From positions 1 through 64,000 of the forward strand of contig JAFISE010000019.1 in assembly GCA_022560025.1 (NCBI GenBank): a stretch of DNA of 64,000 nt. The letters are read 5' to 3'. The translations under genes were made by a program, and so were the position numbers. The notes under the pieces were generated by a model, which was given only the letters and a program-made list of their open reading frames with translations, had not been told where the DNA came from and ran no database searches. The stretch is from Stagonosporopsis chrysanthemi. Its lineage: Eukaryota > Ascomycota > Dothideomycetes > Pleosporales > Didymellaceae. Of this stretch, positions 11,406 through 25,684 are shown one piece after another (the first letter of the stretch is position 1; every line of letters starts with the position of its first letter).

Positions 11406-12603
11406 ATGGGTCTCGATTGGCTCGAGGTCGGCGTCCCTACGCTGGACCGCCCCTTCGGTGTCGCGCTGTGGCCTATCTTCGAAAAGGCCTTCGAGCCCAT
11501 CGCTGGCTACAAGCCCCAGGATTTCCGCTTCGTTCCGGGCGAGACGCCCCTCTCGACGTTCAAGACCTGTGCAGCTTTTCTTGTCACATACTACATCGTC
11601 ATCTTTGGCGGTCGCGAGCTGATGCGCGGCCGTGAGCCGTTCAAGCTCAACTTCCTCTTCAAGGTCCACAACTTTTACCTCACCGCCATCAGCGGCATCC
11701 TCCTTGCACTCTTCGCCGAGCAACTGATTCCCACGGTCGTTCGCCACGGTCTCTTCTACGCGATCTGCGATCACAACGGTGGCTGGACAGACAAGCTGGT
11801 CATTCTGTACTACGTATGTGCGAGAGGCAGAATTTGCAGACTGGAAGCTAACCTGTGCAGCTGAACTACCTCACCAAGTTCCTCGAGTTGATTGACACTT
11901 GCTTCCTTTTCCTCAAGAAGAAGCCCTTGAGTAAGAGAGCCCGCTCTGTACAGCGCGCACTTACTGACATTAATAGCCTTCCTCCACACCTATCACCATG
12001 GTGCGACTGCCATGCTCTGCTACACCCAGCTCATCGGTCACACCCCCGTTTCGTGGCCTGTTATCACCCTCAACCTGGCCGTTCATGTGGTCATGTACTG
12101 GTACTACTTCCAGAGTGCGCGCGGCATCCGCATCTGGTGGAAGAAGTACATTACAGTTGGCCAGATCACTCAGTTCGTTCTCGATCTCGGTATGCATATC
12201 AGTTTCCAGGAGACTTGGAACCAGCGGCTAATTCGTGCCAGGCTTCATCTACTTCGCCTCGTGGACCTACTTCACCAGCACCTACTTTCCGGGGCTGCCC
12301 AACCTGGGCAAGTGCGCTGGTGAGGAATTCGCCGCCATTTCCGGGATGGTTATCATTACCTCCTATCTCTTCCTCTTCATCGGTTTCTACCTCGCCACAT
12401 ATAAGAAGCCGGTTCCCAAGGGCCGCCGCAGGGCTACTAGCGCTCTTGTCGAGATGAAGGATGAGACGGTCCCGACAGTTGGTGAAGCGCGCAGGCGTCT
12501 TTCCACCTCCCGCCCCAACTCTGTCTTGTCTAAGGGTGCTGCCACAGGTGCTTCCCCCAGCGGAACACCCAACGGTCGCACTACCCGCAGTCGCAAGGCT
12601 TAA
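11406..12603 (+). CDS. ELO-family very-long-chain fatty acid elongase
   Basis: Four exons by hand: 11406-11813, 11861-11930, 11977-12189 and 12242-12603, giving 350 aa. ELO proteins are ER membrane condensing enzymes that join malonyl-CoA to acyl-CoA, the first step of chain elongation for sphingolipid and other very-long-chain acids. The catalytic histidine box HTYHH lies at about residues 163-167, formed across the exon 2/3 junction. Family motifs [20 protein letters not shown] and [13 protein letters not shown] are present. About seven hydrophobic segments are visible. The cytosolic tail is rich in Ser, Arg and Lys and ends in a basic RSRKA. It resembles yeast Elo2/Elo3 more than Elo1, but the exact orthologue is not decided here. 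Confidence 0.93.
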
Positions 12604-14070
12604 ATCAATCCGCACCTTGTTAAGGGCATACGACAGATTTTGGGGCTATAACGAGCGACTTCTAAGAGACCAATTGTTGCTCGACATGGGCAGTGGTCGG
12701 TCAGCAGTTCCGAAGGGCACTTGAGGCCCATCTGAAGCTGTGGTGGAAGCTCTTGCAGCCGCACGCACCAGTCGCGGACTGCATGCTCCCGCAGATCGCG
12801 CTCTGCATTTCTTCATTCTCTGGCACAACGCAGTCTGATAGGCTGCAGTTTGGTATCTTATTGTAATTGTTACGATGTGGGTTGCTCTCTTAACGGCACC
12901 TCCTGTCACGAAAAGACGCAATGGTAGTTGCATGTGTAAGACTACAGTTGCCGGGCTCACGAAGGTCTTACTGGGCGGTGTAGGTACGTGGTTTTGTTCT
13001 GTATTGCTATGTAAAATAGAGGGACGAGATATAATGCAGATAACCAACAGTGTTTCTGATCAAACAAAATAACTATGCCGTCTTCTCAATGCGTTACTTT
13101 CTTCCTTGCCATACTCAGGCAGGTAAGTTGAACGTGTCTACCTTTGAACGTGGTTTCTGTGCTGTCTGATCGCGACTGGCTTGCTGTTGACTTTCTGCAT
13201 AGTTATAACGTGCTCACTTTTTCTGGAACACTGAGGGTGGTCACAAGCGTCGGCATTCACGATACACGAATAGACCAAGATGTCCGGCAAGCCTCTCAAG
13301 ACAACATCCATACCCATGACCTACCTATAGTCCCATGGAAATGCTGAGCGGTAGACCACTACACGTTAGTCTATAATTCTTCAGTCAATGACTACCGCGG
13401 ACCATAGCACTGTGATGGATGGCTGCAAGATCGCAAATGGAGTTTGGGATTCATGTGCACAACCCACAGACGTCTCTGTAGGAATCATGTGCCCATCGAG
13501 AGATTCGTTGAATGGGAAATAATCAGCACAACCTATACAGTAACAATTCAATGTGTTCTTGTAGACCCACAATTAGTGATACCTGAGAAGCGCAGGGAAG
13601 CAATCAGAAGCCAAGGAGGACGTAATGGACGCGCGAGTCCCATAGAGGTAAAGACTGCGTTACATCCACTCCCGCAGCCAATCAGAGTGCGAAGCTTGTT
13701 TTCGGGGTCTGCGCGACTCCCTCAGCTGCGAAAGCGTTCTCAGTGTTCAAGCTCCAGTTCGCGATCCACACGACACCACACGCGGGACGCGTCCACCACC
13801 CCACCACGGCCTCTCCTTTCCCGATTACGAACATAATGACCCGCTAGACATCAACGCCCTCTAATTCGACAACTATATTAAAAACCATCGACACTTGCAC
13901 GCCGTCAAGTGCAGCGAACCGGGCGCAAACGGAACGAAGCCTCGCAACCAATGCAGCCTTCATAGACCGACCACCTTGAACAACACGACTGGACGGAGCC
14001 AGGCAACCCTGCCTGGTCGGAGGATACTGCAGGGCGCGACCAGCAACTGCGTGCTGCACACACTCTCGCC
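12604..14070. other. Intergenic between elongase and TRA1
   Basis: No gene was recognised in about 1.5 kb. Short open frames on both strands lack a good start context or coherent composition. A CCAAT box lies at 13678-13686, and the last 350 bases are the TRA1 promoter and leader. Confidence 0.5.
13678..13686 (+). promoter_or_regulatory. CCAAT box upstream of TRA1
   Basis: CCAATCAGA lies about 390 bp before the TRA1 ATG. It is identical over nine bases to the element before the elongase. Assignment rests on motif and position only. Confidence 0.4.
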
Positions 14071-17000
14071 ATGGCGACGCACAATTTCGAGGCTATGGCC
14101 TCGAAGCTCGATGACCCAAGCTCTGGTATGACATGTCCAAATGAGGCGCACGATAGAAGATGAGAAGGCGCTATTACTCAGACAAAAATAGAGTACTGAC
14201 ACAGCGCAGATCTAAGGATTAAGGAGAAACTTGTGGTTGAGATACGTGACAGCATCGAGAGCTACTGCCAGGGCGCGCAGTATGCGCAGTTCATGAATGC
14301 TCTGGTGCCGGCATTCTTGAAGATTCTCGATGGCAATCCAGTCTTCATTTCCACATCTCCGGAACAGGTGAGCATTGCAGTCTGCGATGACAGTGACCAA
14401 CTGATCAACTGAGCAGCGAATACGGAACTGCGTACTCGAGATCCTCCACCGACTTCCGATGAACCCCGGCGACGCCGTCGAGCCCCATGCAGCAAAGATT
14501 GTGGACAAGCTTATGAGCCTTGTGAAGCTCGAGAACGAGGATAATGCAGTGTTGTGCATGAAGACTATCATGGACTTCCAGCGGCATCAGACGAAAGCTC
14601 TGCAAGATCGGGTGCAGCCGTTTCTGGATCTGATTCAAGAGATGTTCGAGACCATGGAGCAAGCCGTACACGACACATTCGACAATGCGCCAGCTTCGCA
14701 AGGTGTACCCTCTACGCCGAACAACCACCAATACTCGCAATCGCCACGACCAAATTCGCCCGCGACCGCACTCACATCCGGCTCAGCCGGCGATTTGGGA
14801 CAGGAGACACAGCAGACGCGCATGCTGCTGAAGGGAATGCAGTCTTTCAAGGTGCTGGCGGAATGTCCGATCATCGTAGTCTCGCTCTTTCAGGCCTACC
14901 GCAACTGCGTGAACAAGAACGTTAAACTCTTTGTTCCGCTGATCAAGAATGTGCTCTTGTTGCAAGCCAAGCCGCAGGAGAGGGCACACGAGGAAGCAAA
15001 GGCGCAGGGCACGATCTTTACTGGAGTCAGCAAGGATATTCGCAACCGCGCCGCATTCGGCGACTTCATCACGGCACAAGTAAAGACCATGAGCTTCCTA
15101 GCATACCTGCTCAGGGTGTATGCAAATCAGCTCAATGATTTTCTGCCGACTCTACCAGACATCGTTGTCCGACTGCTCAAGGACTGCCCACGTGAGAAGT
15201 CAGGAGCGCGCAAGGAGCTTTTGGTGGCGATCAGACACATCATCAATTTCAACTTCCGGAAGATTTTCCTCAAAAAAATTGACGAACTACTGGACGAGCG
15301 AACGTTGATCGGAGACGGCCTCACAGTTTACGAGACGATGCGGCCACTGGCATACAGTATGCTCGCAGATTTAATACACCACCTGCGGGACTCCTTATCG
15401 AAGGAACAAATACGGCGCACCGTTGAGGTCTATACCAAGAACCTTCACGATAGCTTTCCAGGCACAAGCTTCCAGACCATGAGCGCCAAACTTCTCTTGA
15501 ACATGGCCGAGTGCATCGCGAAGCTGGAGCCAAAAGAAGATGCTCGGTATTTCCTGATCATGATCTTGAACGCCATTGGAGACAAATTTTCGGCCATGAA
15601 CCGCCAATACCACAACGCTGTAAAGCTTTCAGCACAATACAGTCATCCTTCGATTGACGCTGTGGAAGAGAACCATATGGCTGTACAAGAACAACCTCCA
15701 GATTGGGACGAGATTGATATTTTCAACGCAACGCCGATCAAGACCTCGAATCCACGGGACCGGAGTTCGGATCCGATTGCGGACAACAAGTTTTTGTTCA
15801 AGAATTTGTTGCACGGGCTCAAAAACTTGTTTTACCAGCTGCGCGCCTGTAATCCACAGAAGATCAAGGAAGAAATCGATGCTGCAAATGCATCAGCGAA
15901 CTGGCACGAAGTCTCTTTCGGCTACAACGCTGAAGAAGTCGAGGTGCTCATTAAGCTCTTCCGCGAGGGCGCCAAGGTATTTCGTTACTACGGTACAGAG
16001 AAGTCTGCTGAGACGCAGGGACTCTCACCAGGTGATCTTATGGGTAACCAGCACATGATGTCGAGCGGCAAAGAAGAGAAGGAGCTGCTTGAGACGTTCG
16101 CCACCGTCTTCCATCACATCGACCCTGCGACTTTCCACGAAGTGTTTTCCTCCGAGATACCCCATTTGTACGATATGATGTTTGACCATCCGGCGTTACT
16201 CCACGTTCCACAGTTCCTGCTTGCTTCTGAGGCGACATCTCCTAGCTTCTCCGGGATGCTTCTGCAATTCCTCATGGACCGAATTGAAGAGGTCGGTACA
16301 GCCGATGTAAAAAAGTCGTCGATTCTGTTACGATTGTTCAAGCTCTCCTTCATGGCCGTCACGCTTTTCTCCCAGCAGAATGAGCAAGTATTGCTACCGC
16401 ACGTCAGCAAGATCATTACGAAGTCAATACAGCTGTCTACAACTGCTGAAGAGCCAATGAACTACTTCCTGCTTCTCAGGTCATTGTTCCGAAGCATTGG
16501 TGGGGGCCGCTTCGAGCATCTGTACAAAGAAATTCTTCCATTGCTAGAGATGCTGCTGGACGTCCTCAACAATCTTCTAATCACAGCTCGCAAGCCGGCA
16601 GAGCGCGACTTGTTTGTCGAACTGTCTCTTACAGTACCAGCGCGGTTAAGCAATCTCCTGCCGCATTTGAGCTATCTAATGAGACCGCTTGTTGTAGCTC
16701 TGCGCGCGGGATCAGATTTGGTCGGCCAGGGTTTACGGACATTGGAGCTCTGCGTCGACAACCTCACCGCGGACTACCTGGATCCCATCATGGCACCCGT
16801 GATCGATGAGCTTATGGCAGCGTTGTGGGAGCACCTGAAGCCGAATCCCTACAGTCATTTCCATGCGCATACTACCATGCGTATTCTTGGTAAACTTGGA
16901 GGGCGAAACCGAAAGTTCATCACCGGACCTCCAGAGCTCAATCACCAGCCTTACTCGGACGACCAGTCATCCATCGACATTCGACTGATTGGATCAACCA

Positions 17001-20000
17001 AAGACCGGGCCTTCCCTGCTGTCATTGGTATCGAGACTGCTATCGCCAAGCTCCACGAGGCACCCAAGACACCTGCATCGAAAAAGTCGGACACGTTCCA
17101 TAAGCAGCAAGCCTTCAAGCTCATCACTGCTCACACCAAGCTTATGATTGGATTCGATAGCTTACCTGATGACTTTGCACAATTGGTCAGGCTTCAAGCT
17201 GACGATCTCTGTAGCCAGAAGCTCGATGTTGGTGCCGACGTGCTGGCTGCTCCGGATCGCGAAAAGTCGATTGCGAAGAAGAACGTCGAGCGGGAGACGC
17301 TGAGAAAGCTTTTGAAGGCTTGTATCTTCGCAGTGTCCATTCCAGAACTCAAGACCGACGCCGAATTGCTTGTCGCGAACCTTGCTAAGCACTTTACTCT
17401 GTTAGAATTTGGAAGCCATTTTGCGCTGTCGAAACACAAGAGCAAACCTTTCGAGGTACATCTAGGGGAGGGGCCGGTCGGTATCGAAAGCGAGGTCATA
17501 GCCGATGCCCTAGGCGATTCACTCGCTTCTGAGCACCCAGACGTTCGTGATGCGGCAGAGCAGGCGATTCTGACGATGCGAGATGCGGCTAAAGCGATCT
17601 TTGGCAGCAGTGATAAGCTCGACAAGTTTCCGTTCTTTTACGATCTGGCGAGCACATTCTGTCACAACTGCCACGCCGACGATTGGTTTATGAAGTCCGG
17701 TGGCACTCGTGGTATCGAGATCATTATCAAGCAATCTGGGCTCGATACACCTTGGATGGTGGCTCGGCATTTCGAGCTCATCCGCGCATTGAACTTTGTT
17801 ATGAAGGACATGCCGATTGATTTGGACTCAAAGACACGCATCCAGGCTGAAGGACTCATTGAGGATCTCATTCGTCAGTGCCACAAGCCAACAACAAAGG
17901 AAGAGTTCGAAAAGGGCAGCAATATCACCATGAGGCTTTGTGGCCAGCTTGTCGGAGATTTATCGCACATGAACAAGAACGTCCGCGATGCAACGCAGAA
18001 AGCTTTCCAAGTCTTGTCTGAGGTTACAGGTCTCGGAGTGCACGAGCTCATTGCGCCAGTCAAGTCACGACTGATAGTGCCAATCTGGACCAAGCCACTG
18101 CGCGCATTGCCTTTCAGCATCCAGATTGCCTACATCGATGCCATCACCTTCTGTCTGAAACTGAAGAACGGTATACTAGAGTTCAATGACGAGCTGACGA
18201 GGTTGCTTATGGAGTCCTTGGCTCTGGCCGATGCGGAAGATGAAGGACTTGCTAGCAAGCCTTTTGAACAGCGCAACGCAGAGCACATTATAAACCTTCG
18301 CGTTGCCTGTATTCGCCTTCTGTCGACCGCCCAGAGCTTCCCTGAGTTCAGCACCACTCCGCCAAACCAGACGTTCCTGCGTATCATCGCTGTATTTTTC
18401 AAATGCCTTTACTCAAAATCACCCGAGGTCATTGAAGCCGCCAACATTGGTTTGTCTGGTGTCATTTCGGCGACGAACAAGCTGCCAAAAGATGTGCTGC
18501 AGTCAGGGCTTAGACCAATCTTGGTGAACCTGCAAGATCCTAGGAAGCTAACTGTCGAGAACTTGGACGGCCTTGCCCGTCTGTTGAAGCTGCTCACGAA
18601 TTACTTCAAGGTTGAGATAGGAACTCGACTACTTGACCACCTCAAGAGCATTGCGGACCAGAACAGTTTGCAGAAGATCTCCTTTACGATGATCGAGCAG
18701 AACTCCAAGATGAAGATTGTGACTGGTATCTTTAACATCTTCCACTTGCTCCCTCCGGCCGCTGCAACATTCCTCAAGCAAATCATCGAGAAGGTCATCG
18801 AGCTCGAAGGCAGCCTGAGGAGGACGCATTACAGTCCCTTCAGGGAGCCTCTCATTAAGTATCTCTGCATGTATCCTGGCGACACATGGACACATTTCGC
18901 TCCAAACCTCAAGGATCAGATCCAGGGGCGATTCTTTGCACAGCTGCTTGAAAACCCTGAGAGCGGCGCGTTGCGAACCCAGGTCTCAGAAAACGTGCCT
19001 GGTTTCCTACAGGCTTTCCAATTTGAGGGAGCTGATAAAGACATCTGCCAAGCCCAGCTCAACGCCATCCATATCGCATACGCCCTCAGCCAGTTCGAAG
19101 AGACAAGCAAGTGGCTAGTGACTCACGATGATATTCGAAAGGCTTTGTTCGAAGCAGGGAGGTCTCTCGAAAAGAAGCTTCGTCAAAACCAGATCGACCC
19201 TGAGCTGCGTCTGGCAACCGAGCAAGCTGGTGATCAAATTATGTACATTTTCACAACGTACCTCAAGCACGAGCCCAATAACCTGGACTTCTTCTTTGAG
19301 CTAATCGACACCGTCACATCAGAGGAGTTGAAAGCCTCTCCACGTCTGTTCGACTTCATCTATGACGAGGTCATCTCCAGCGAGTCTGTCGACTACTGGA
19401 AGACGCTTATCAACAAGTGTATCGACCTGTACACATCTCGCAACTCGTCGCAGAAAACCAAAACCTTCATCTTCCATTACATTGTCAACCCGATCTTTGC
19501 TATGGATGTCAAGCGCAACTGGAACAGCTTGTTCGATCAGAAGACCGAGGGAACGAAATTGATGGATAAGAGCATGACAGAGACCATTCACAAGCGTCTG
19601 TGGCTGCCACAATCTACGACAGACACCTCTGAAGAGACTGCACAGCTGGGCGTTGATCACTCTAGGATGGAGTTACTTCAGTTGACAACTCTTCTTCTCA
19701 AGTACTACTCCGGTATGATTGAGGAGTTCAGGAAAGACGTCATCAAGTTTGGCTGGAACTACATCAAACTCGAAGATATCATCAACAAGTATGCTGCATA
19801 CGTTCTTGTGGCCTTCTTCATCGCAGTGTATGAAACGCCGAAGAAGATTGCTGCGCACACCTACCAGTCATTACTGAAAGCACATCAGAACGAGGGCCGT
19901 AGTCTTGTCATGCAAGCCCTCGAGCTCATGGCTCCGGTACTGCGGAAGCGCATGGGAGGTGGTGAGAGGATGCCACTGTGGATTCAGCATCCTCGGAAGA

Positions 20001-23000
20001 TCCTTTCCGAAGAGAGCTCTAACCTGCAGCAGCTTATGAGTATCTTCAACTTCATCGTGCGCCACCCGGATCTCTTCTACGAGGGACGAGAGCATCTTTC
20101 GCCTATCATCATCACAGCACTATCGAAGATCGCCCAGCCGCCTAACCCTTCGACTGATGCTAAAAAGCTTGCTCTCAACTTGATCAGCTTGATTAGGACA
20201 TGGGAGGAGCGGACAGCAAATGAAGCCGCCACTGGAGGAGAGCGGACATCACTGTCACCTACATCCGCCAAGAGGAGAGCAGATGGGACTGTCGTTGCTT
20301 CTGGCAGTGCGAATAAGGACTTTGTCGCTACAGCGCCTACTCGCATGATGCTCGTCAAATACCTTATCCAATTTGTTGCTTATCTACCGGAGCGCTACCC
20401 AGTCAACTCTCCAAAGCCGAAGGACCCTGCTGTAGCACCGCAAAATATGCCACAACCTGCTGAAGTATGCCGGAAAGCCGTTCAGCTGCTGCACGATCTG
20501 CTCTCACCCCGACTTTGGAACGACCTGGATTTAGACGCCATGCTATCCAAGAAGATTGAAGAAATTCTTCTTGCAGAAATGAAGCAAGACGACAAGCCCG
20601 AATCGTTTCACACAAGGATGATCAATACACTTCAAATTGTCAAGGTCATTGTCAATGTGAAATCTGATGACTGGGTGTTGCAACGTCTCCCAATCTTTCA
20701 GAAAATGCTGGACAAGCCGGTCCGTTCTGAGAACCCTGATGTGCAAGCCAGCCTTCACGCAGTAGATGAAAACGAGGATGGGTCTCGGAAACTGCAACCC
20801 ACACTGAAGCGTGTCCTCAGCGTCATGCCAGAGCCGGTTACGGACGAAGAAGGGAACACCGAAGAATCCACATCGACTGAATTCGTTAACTTCCTTGGCA
20901 CTGTTGCGACGGAGGCATTGTCCAATGGATCCTATAATTGCGCCATCAACATTTTATGGACACTCTGCCAGAGGCGTCCCGAGGAGATCGATCAACACAT
21001 TCCACAAGTCATGAAAGCGTTCCAAGGCAAAATGGCCAAGGATCATCTCGCCGGCCACAGCGGCACCCCAGGACAACCAACACCTCCAGCAGCGCGTGCG
21101 GAAGGCGCCAACCCGCCAACGGATCCACGCGAGATCGAGATCCAGACAGACCTTGTTCTGAAGACGATCGATATCCTCGCAGCGAGGATGAACGAGCTCG
21201 GCGAGAATAGGAGGCCTTATCTCAGCGTGCTTGCTTCCTTGGTTGAGCGATCTCAAGTCAACTCAGTATGCATGAAGGTCCTCGACCTGGTCGAAAACTG
21301 GGTTTTCCACTCCAACGAGCCAGTACCAACTCTAAAAGAGAAGACGGCTGTACTCAGTAAAATGCTTCTCTTCGAACACCGACAAGACACGTCGCTTCTC
21401 ACTCGGTTCTTAGACCTCGTTATCCGAATATACGAGGATCCTAAGATCACCAGGAGCGAGCTTACTGTCAGGATGGAGCACGCTTTCCTCATCGGGACTA
21501 GAGCGCAAGATGTCGAAATGCGCAACCGTTACATGGCTATCTTCGACAAGAGTCTAAGCCGCACGGCGGCTAGTCGCTTGAGTTATGTACTTGCTTCGCA
21601 AAATTGGGATACACTCTCCGATTCCTATTGGTTGAGCCAGGTCATCCACCTCATGTTTGGCTCTATCGAGATGAACAGCCCTGCTGAGTTACACGAGGAA
21701 GACTTCAAGCTTATGCAGCCTTCGACCTTGTTCGGCACCTACAGTAAAGACTCCAGGATCTCGGATGTGATGGTCGACGATGACCTAGAGAATCTCGTTG
21801 GCAGCCACCGTCGCTTTGTCACCCAGCTCGGAGATGTGAAAGTCAAGGACATCTTTGAGCCGCTCGGGCACTTGCAACACACAGACAACAATCTTGCGCA
21901 CGACATATGGGTCGCTTTCTTCCCACTCGCCTGGACTGCATTGACTAAGGATGATCAGAGCGATCTCGAGAAGGGCATGGTTGCACTACTTACCAAGGAC
22001 TTCCACAACAGACAGCTTGACAAGCGACCCAACTGCGTGGCTACCATGCTTGATGCCATTGTTCAGGCGAAGCCTAGAGTGAAGTTCCCTCCTCACATCA
22101 TGAAGTATCTGGCTCAAACGTACAACGCCTGGTACACTGCCGCCGTGTACATGGAGGAATCCGCTATCTCTCCAGTCGTGGATGTTGAAAAGCTAAGGGA
22201 GAGCAACCTTGATGCTCTCTTGGAGATTTATAGCGGTCTACAGGAGGACGATCTCTTCTATGGCACCTGGCGCAGGCGATGCCAATTCCTTGAGAGCAAC
22301 GCCGCGCTCTCGTACGAACAATGCGGTATCTGGGACAAAGCCCAGCAAATGTACGAAGCAGCGCAAATCAAGGCCCGGACATCAGTACTGCCGTTCTCTA
22401 CGGGAGAATACATGCTGTGGGAGGACCACTGGGTGATTTGCGCACAGAAGCTTCAGCAGTGGGAGATTCTCAGTGACTTCGCTAAACACGAAAACTTCAA
22501 CGACCTCTACTTGGAATCAACGTGGAGGAGCTTCGAAGCATGGCAGAATACCGAGACCCGCGAGCAGCTCGACACAACCATCAAGGCGGTCAGCGATGCA
22601 CCGACTCCTCGACGAGTCTTCTTCCAGACTTTCATGTCACTGCTCAAATTGCATGCCAAGCAAGAGTCTCCGCCAGAGTTTCACAGGCTGTGCGATGAGT
22701 CGATCCAGCTTTCCATTCGGAAGTGGCACCAGCTTCCCCGTCGCATAACGCAAGCCCACATTCCGCTGTTGCAGCACTTCCAGCAGCTAGTTGAACTCCA
22801 CGATGCTAGTGTCATTTGCCAGAGCCTTGCACAGACGACGCAAGCCAACCTGGATATGAAGTCTCAGGAGCTTAAGCTTCTCCTCAGCACTTGGCGCGAC
22901 CGTCTGCCGAACTTCTGGGACGATATCAACGCTTGGCAAGATCTCGTGACTTGGCGTCAGCACATCTTCCAACTGATCAATGGAGTGTATCTTAATCTGT

Positions 23001-25684
23001 TGCCTCCGAATCAGAACAACGCTAGCGGCAACAGCTTTGCCTACAGAGGCTATCACGAGACTGCGTGGATCATCAATCGCTTTGCTCATGTAGCGCGCAA
23101 GCACAACTTGCCGGAAGTCTGCATCAACCAGCTGGGCCGCATCTACACCCTCCCTAATATCGAGATCCAGGAAGCGTTCCTCAAGCTGCGAGAACAGGCC
23201 AAGTGCCATTACCAGATTCGGGCTGATTTGAACAGCGGCTTGGATGTCATCAACAATACGAATCTCAACTACTTCGGACCCCAGCAGAAGGCAGAGTTTT
23301 ATACGCTCAAGGGTATGTTCCTGGCCAAGCTCGGCCAAAAGAGTGAGGCTGGCGAAGCCTTCGGTACCGCGTTGTACTTCGACATCAAGCTGCCAAAGGC
23401 ATGGGCGGAATGGGGACGATACAACGACATGCTTTTCAAGGAGGAGCCGCAAAATTTGGAACGAGCCGAAGCGGCGCTTAGTTGCTACCTCGAAGCCGCT
23501 AGCCAGTTCAAGAATGCAAAGAGCCGAAAGCTGCTTGGACGAGTGCTGTGGCTGCTCAGCTTGGACAACCCCGAGCGTAGATTAGCGGAGAAGTTTGAAG
23601 AATTTAAGGGAGATACACCAGCCTGGTACTGGATTACTTATATCCCTCAGTTACTTAACAGTCTCTCCAGGCAAGAGGCGCCCATCGCTAGGTCTATCCT
23701 CGGCAAGTTGGCGAAGACATACCCGCAGGCGCTTTACTGCCACCTCAGGACGACGCGCGAAGACATGGTAGTACTCAAGAAGCAACACGAGCAGAAGGAA
23801 GCCAAGGACAAGGCTGCACGTGCTGCAAAGGCGGCAGCACAGGGCAACCAGTCTTCACCAGCACCCAAACAAGGCTCGCCCGATGCAAGACCTGGCTCGA
23901 GCGGTAATCCAAACGTTGGCACTAACGGCGATGCTAAGCCTGCTGTTCAGACAAGCACACCAGGTGGCACAGTCAAGGTTGAGAACGCTCAGGGCAGTCC
24001 AGCTGTCAACGGTGCGCCGACCGTTGAAGTCACCCCGCCAGCACCAAAGAAGCCGTGGGATCATGTCGAGGAGATTAGTGCTATCCTCAAGACAGCATTC
24101 CCTCTGCTTGCCCTCTCCATGGAGACCATGCTCGACCAGATCCACAAGAATTTCAAGTGCCCTCCTGACGAGGATGCCTACCGTTTGATCGTAGCGTTGT
24201 TGAACGACGGGCTCAGCTATGTTGGGCGCCAGCCATCGATGTACGCTCGCGACGCGAAGCTACCATCCTCTACCGAGGGCAACATTACCCGCTTTGCGGA
24301 GTCGGTGCTTCCAGCCCACATCAGGAAATCTTTCGAGTCAGACTTCATCAAAGACAAGCCTACCATGTTCGAGTACATTCAGAAGCTACGCACCTGGAGA
24401 AACCGATTTGAGGAGCGCCTCGACCGGAGAAGGCTCGTCGTTCCACTTGAGCAGTTCACACACCAATTGAGCGAGTTCCGATTCTTGAAATTCGATGACG
24501 TCGAGGTTCCCGGACAATATTTACTACACCGAGACAAGAACTCTGATTTCGTACGCATCGAGCGGTTCCTCTCTGACGTCGAGCTTGTCCGTGGCGTTGG
24601 TGTGTGTCACCGTAGGATCAAGATACGCGGCCACGACGGAAGCACACATCCTTTCGCCATACAATTCCCTACTGCCAGAAGCTCGAGGCGTGAGGAGCGT
24701 ATCATCCAGCTGTTCCGAATTTTCAATGGTATACTGTCTAAGCGCAAGGAGAGCCGCAGGCGAAACCTGCAGTTCCACCTTCCCCTGATGGTACCCATCA
24801 CGCCTAGTGTGCGCCTGATCTCAGATGATCCCTCGGTCATGAACCTGCAGGGCATCTACGAAGATCACTGCAGGAAGAACAACGTCAACAAGGATGAGCC
24901 GGTGCTTTTCAGCATTGATAAGCTGCGAGCGCTCAATCCTGTAAGTTACAACAGCCCTCATCAGTCTCAGGGACTGCCACTAACCCATCGACAGAAAAAC
25001 CTGGATCACGCCAACAGCATCCGCCTCGAGACCTTCTCTGCCGTGCAAGAAAAATACGTGCCCAACACCATTGTTCAAGACTACTTCCGCGCAACCTTCC
25101 CCACATTCGACGACTTCTGGCTCTTCCGCCGCACTTTTTCGTACCACCTCGCAGCCGTGACCTTCATGACTTATGTCATGCATATGAATACCCGGTTCCC
25201 GCACAAGATGCTAATCTCGCGACAAACTGGTCGCGTCTGGGGTGCAGAACTGATCCCAAGCATGGCAGTTGGTAAGCCCATCCTGCACAACTCGGAGCCC
25301 GTGCCGTTCCGCCTTACGCCCAACCTGCAAGTCATGCTGGGCCCACTCAACCTTGAAGGCATTTTTGCGCCTGCTGTCATGACAGTGGCAAGGTGCCTCA
25401 TCGAGCCCGAAGGCGAGTTGGAGATGCAACTCAGTATCTTCATGCGCGACGAGATGAACCATTGGTTCACGAGCCAGCATAAGATCTCGGCTCTGACACC
25501 CGATGTTCTCCGTGAGAGCGTCCAGTCGAATTCGGACCTGGTCGTAAAGAGAGCGAGTAGCATTGGTAGTCAGCCAACCGGCGCAAACCTGCCAGCAAAC
25601 CAGACTATGGTCGACCTAGTCAGTGTTGCGGTACACCCCCAGAAGCTGGCGATGACGGATCCGCTGTGGATGGCTTATTTGTAA
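14071..25684 (+). CDS. TRA1: Tra1/TRRAP pseudokinase of SAGA and NuA4
   Basis: Four exons by hand: 14071-14125, 14210-14367, 14417-24940 and 24995-25684, giving about 3808 aa, in the normal range for fungal Tra1. It is the activator-binding scaffold shared by the SAGA and NuA4 histone acetyltransferase complexes. Most of the protein is HEAT and TPR repeats. The FAT region (roughly 2600-3200) contains YEQCGIWDKAQQMYEAAQ and ending parts such as LPKAWAEWGRYND. A low-complexity Ala/Pro/Ser insert follows near residue 3180. The PI3K-like domain is a pseudokinase: where kinases have DRHxxN and DFG, this protein reads MHMNTRFPHKMLI and TGRVWGAEL. The FATC end is DPLWMAYL. Exon 3 is 10.5 kb without an intron. 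The last intron (54 nt) is in frame with no stop. Confidence 0.97.
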
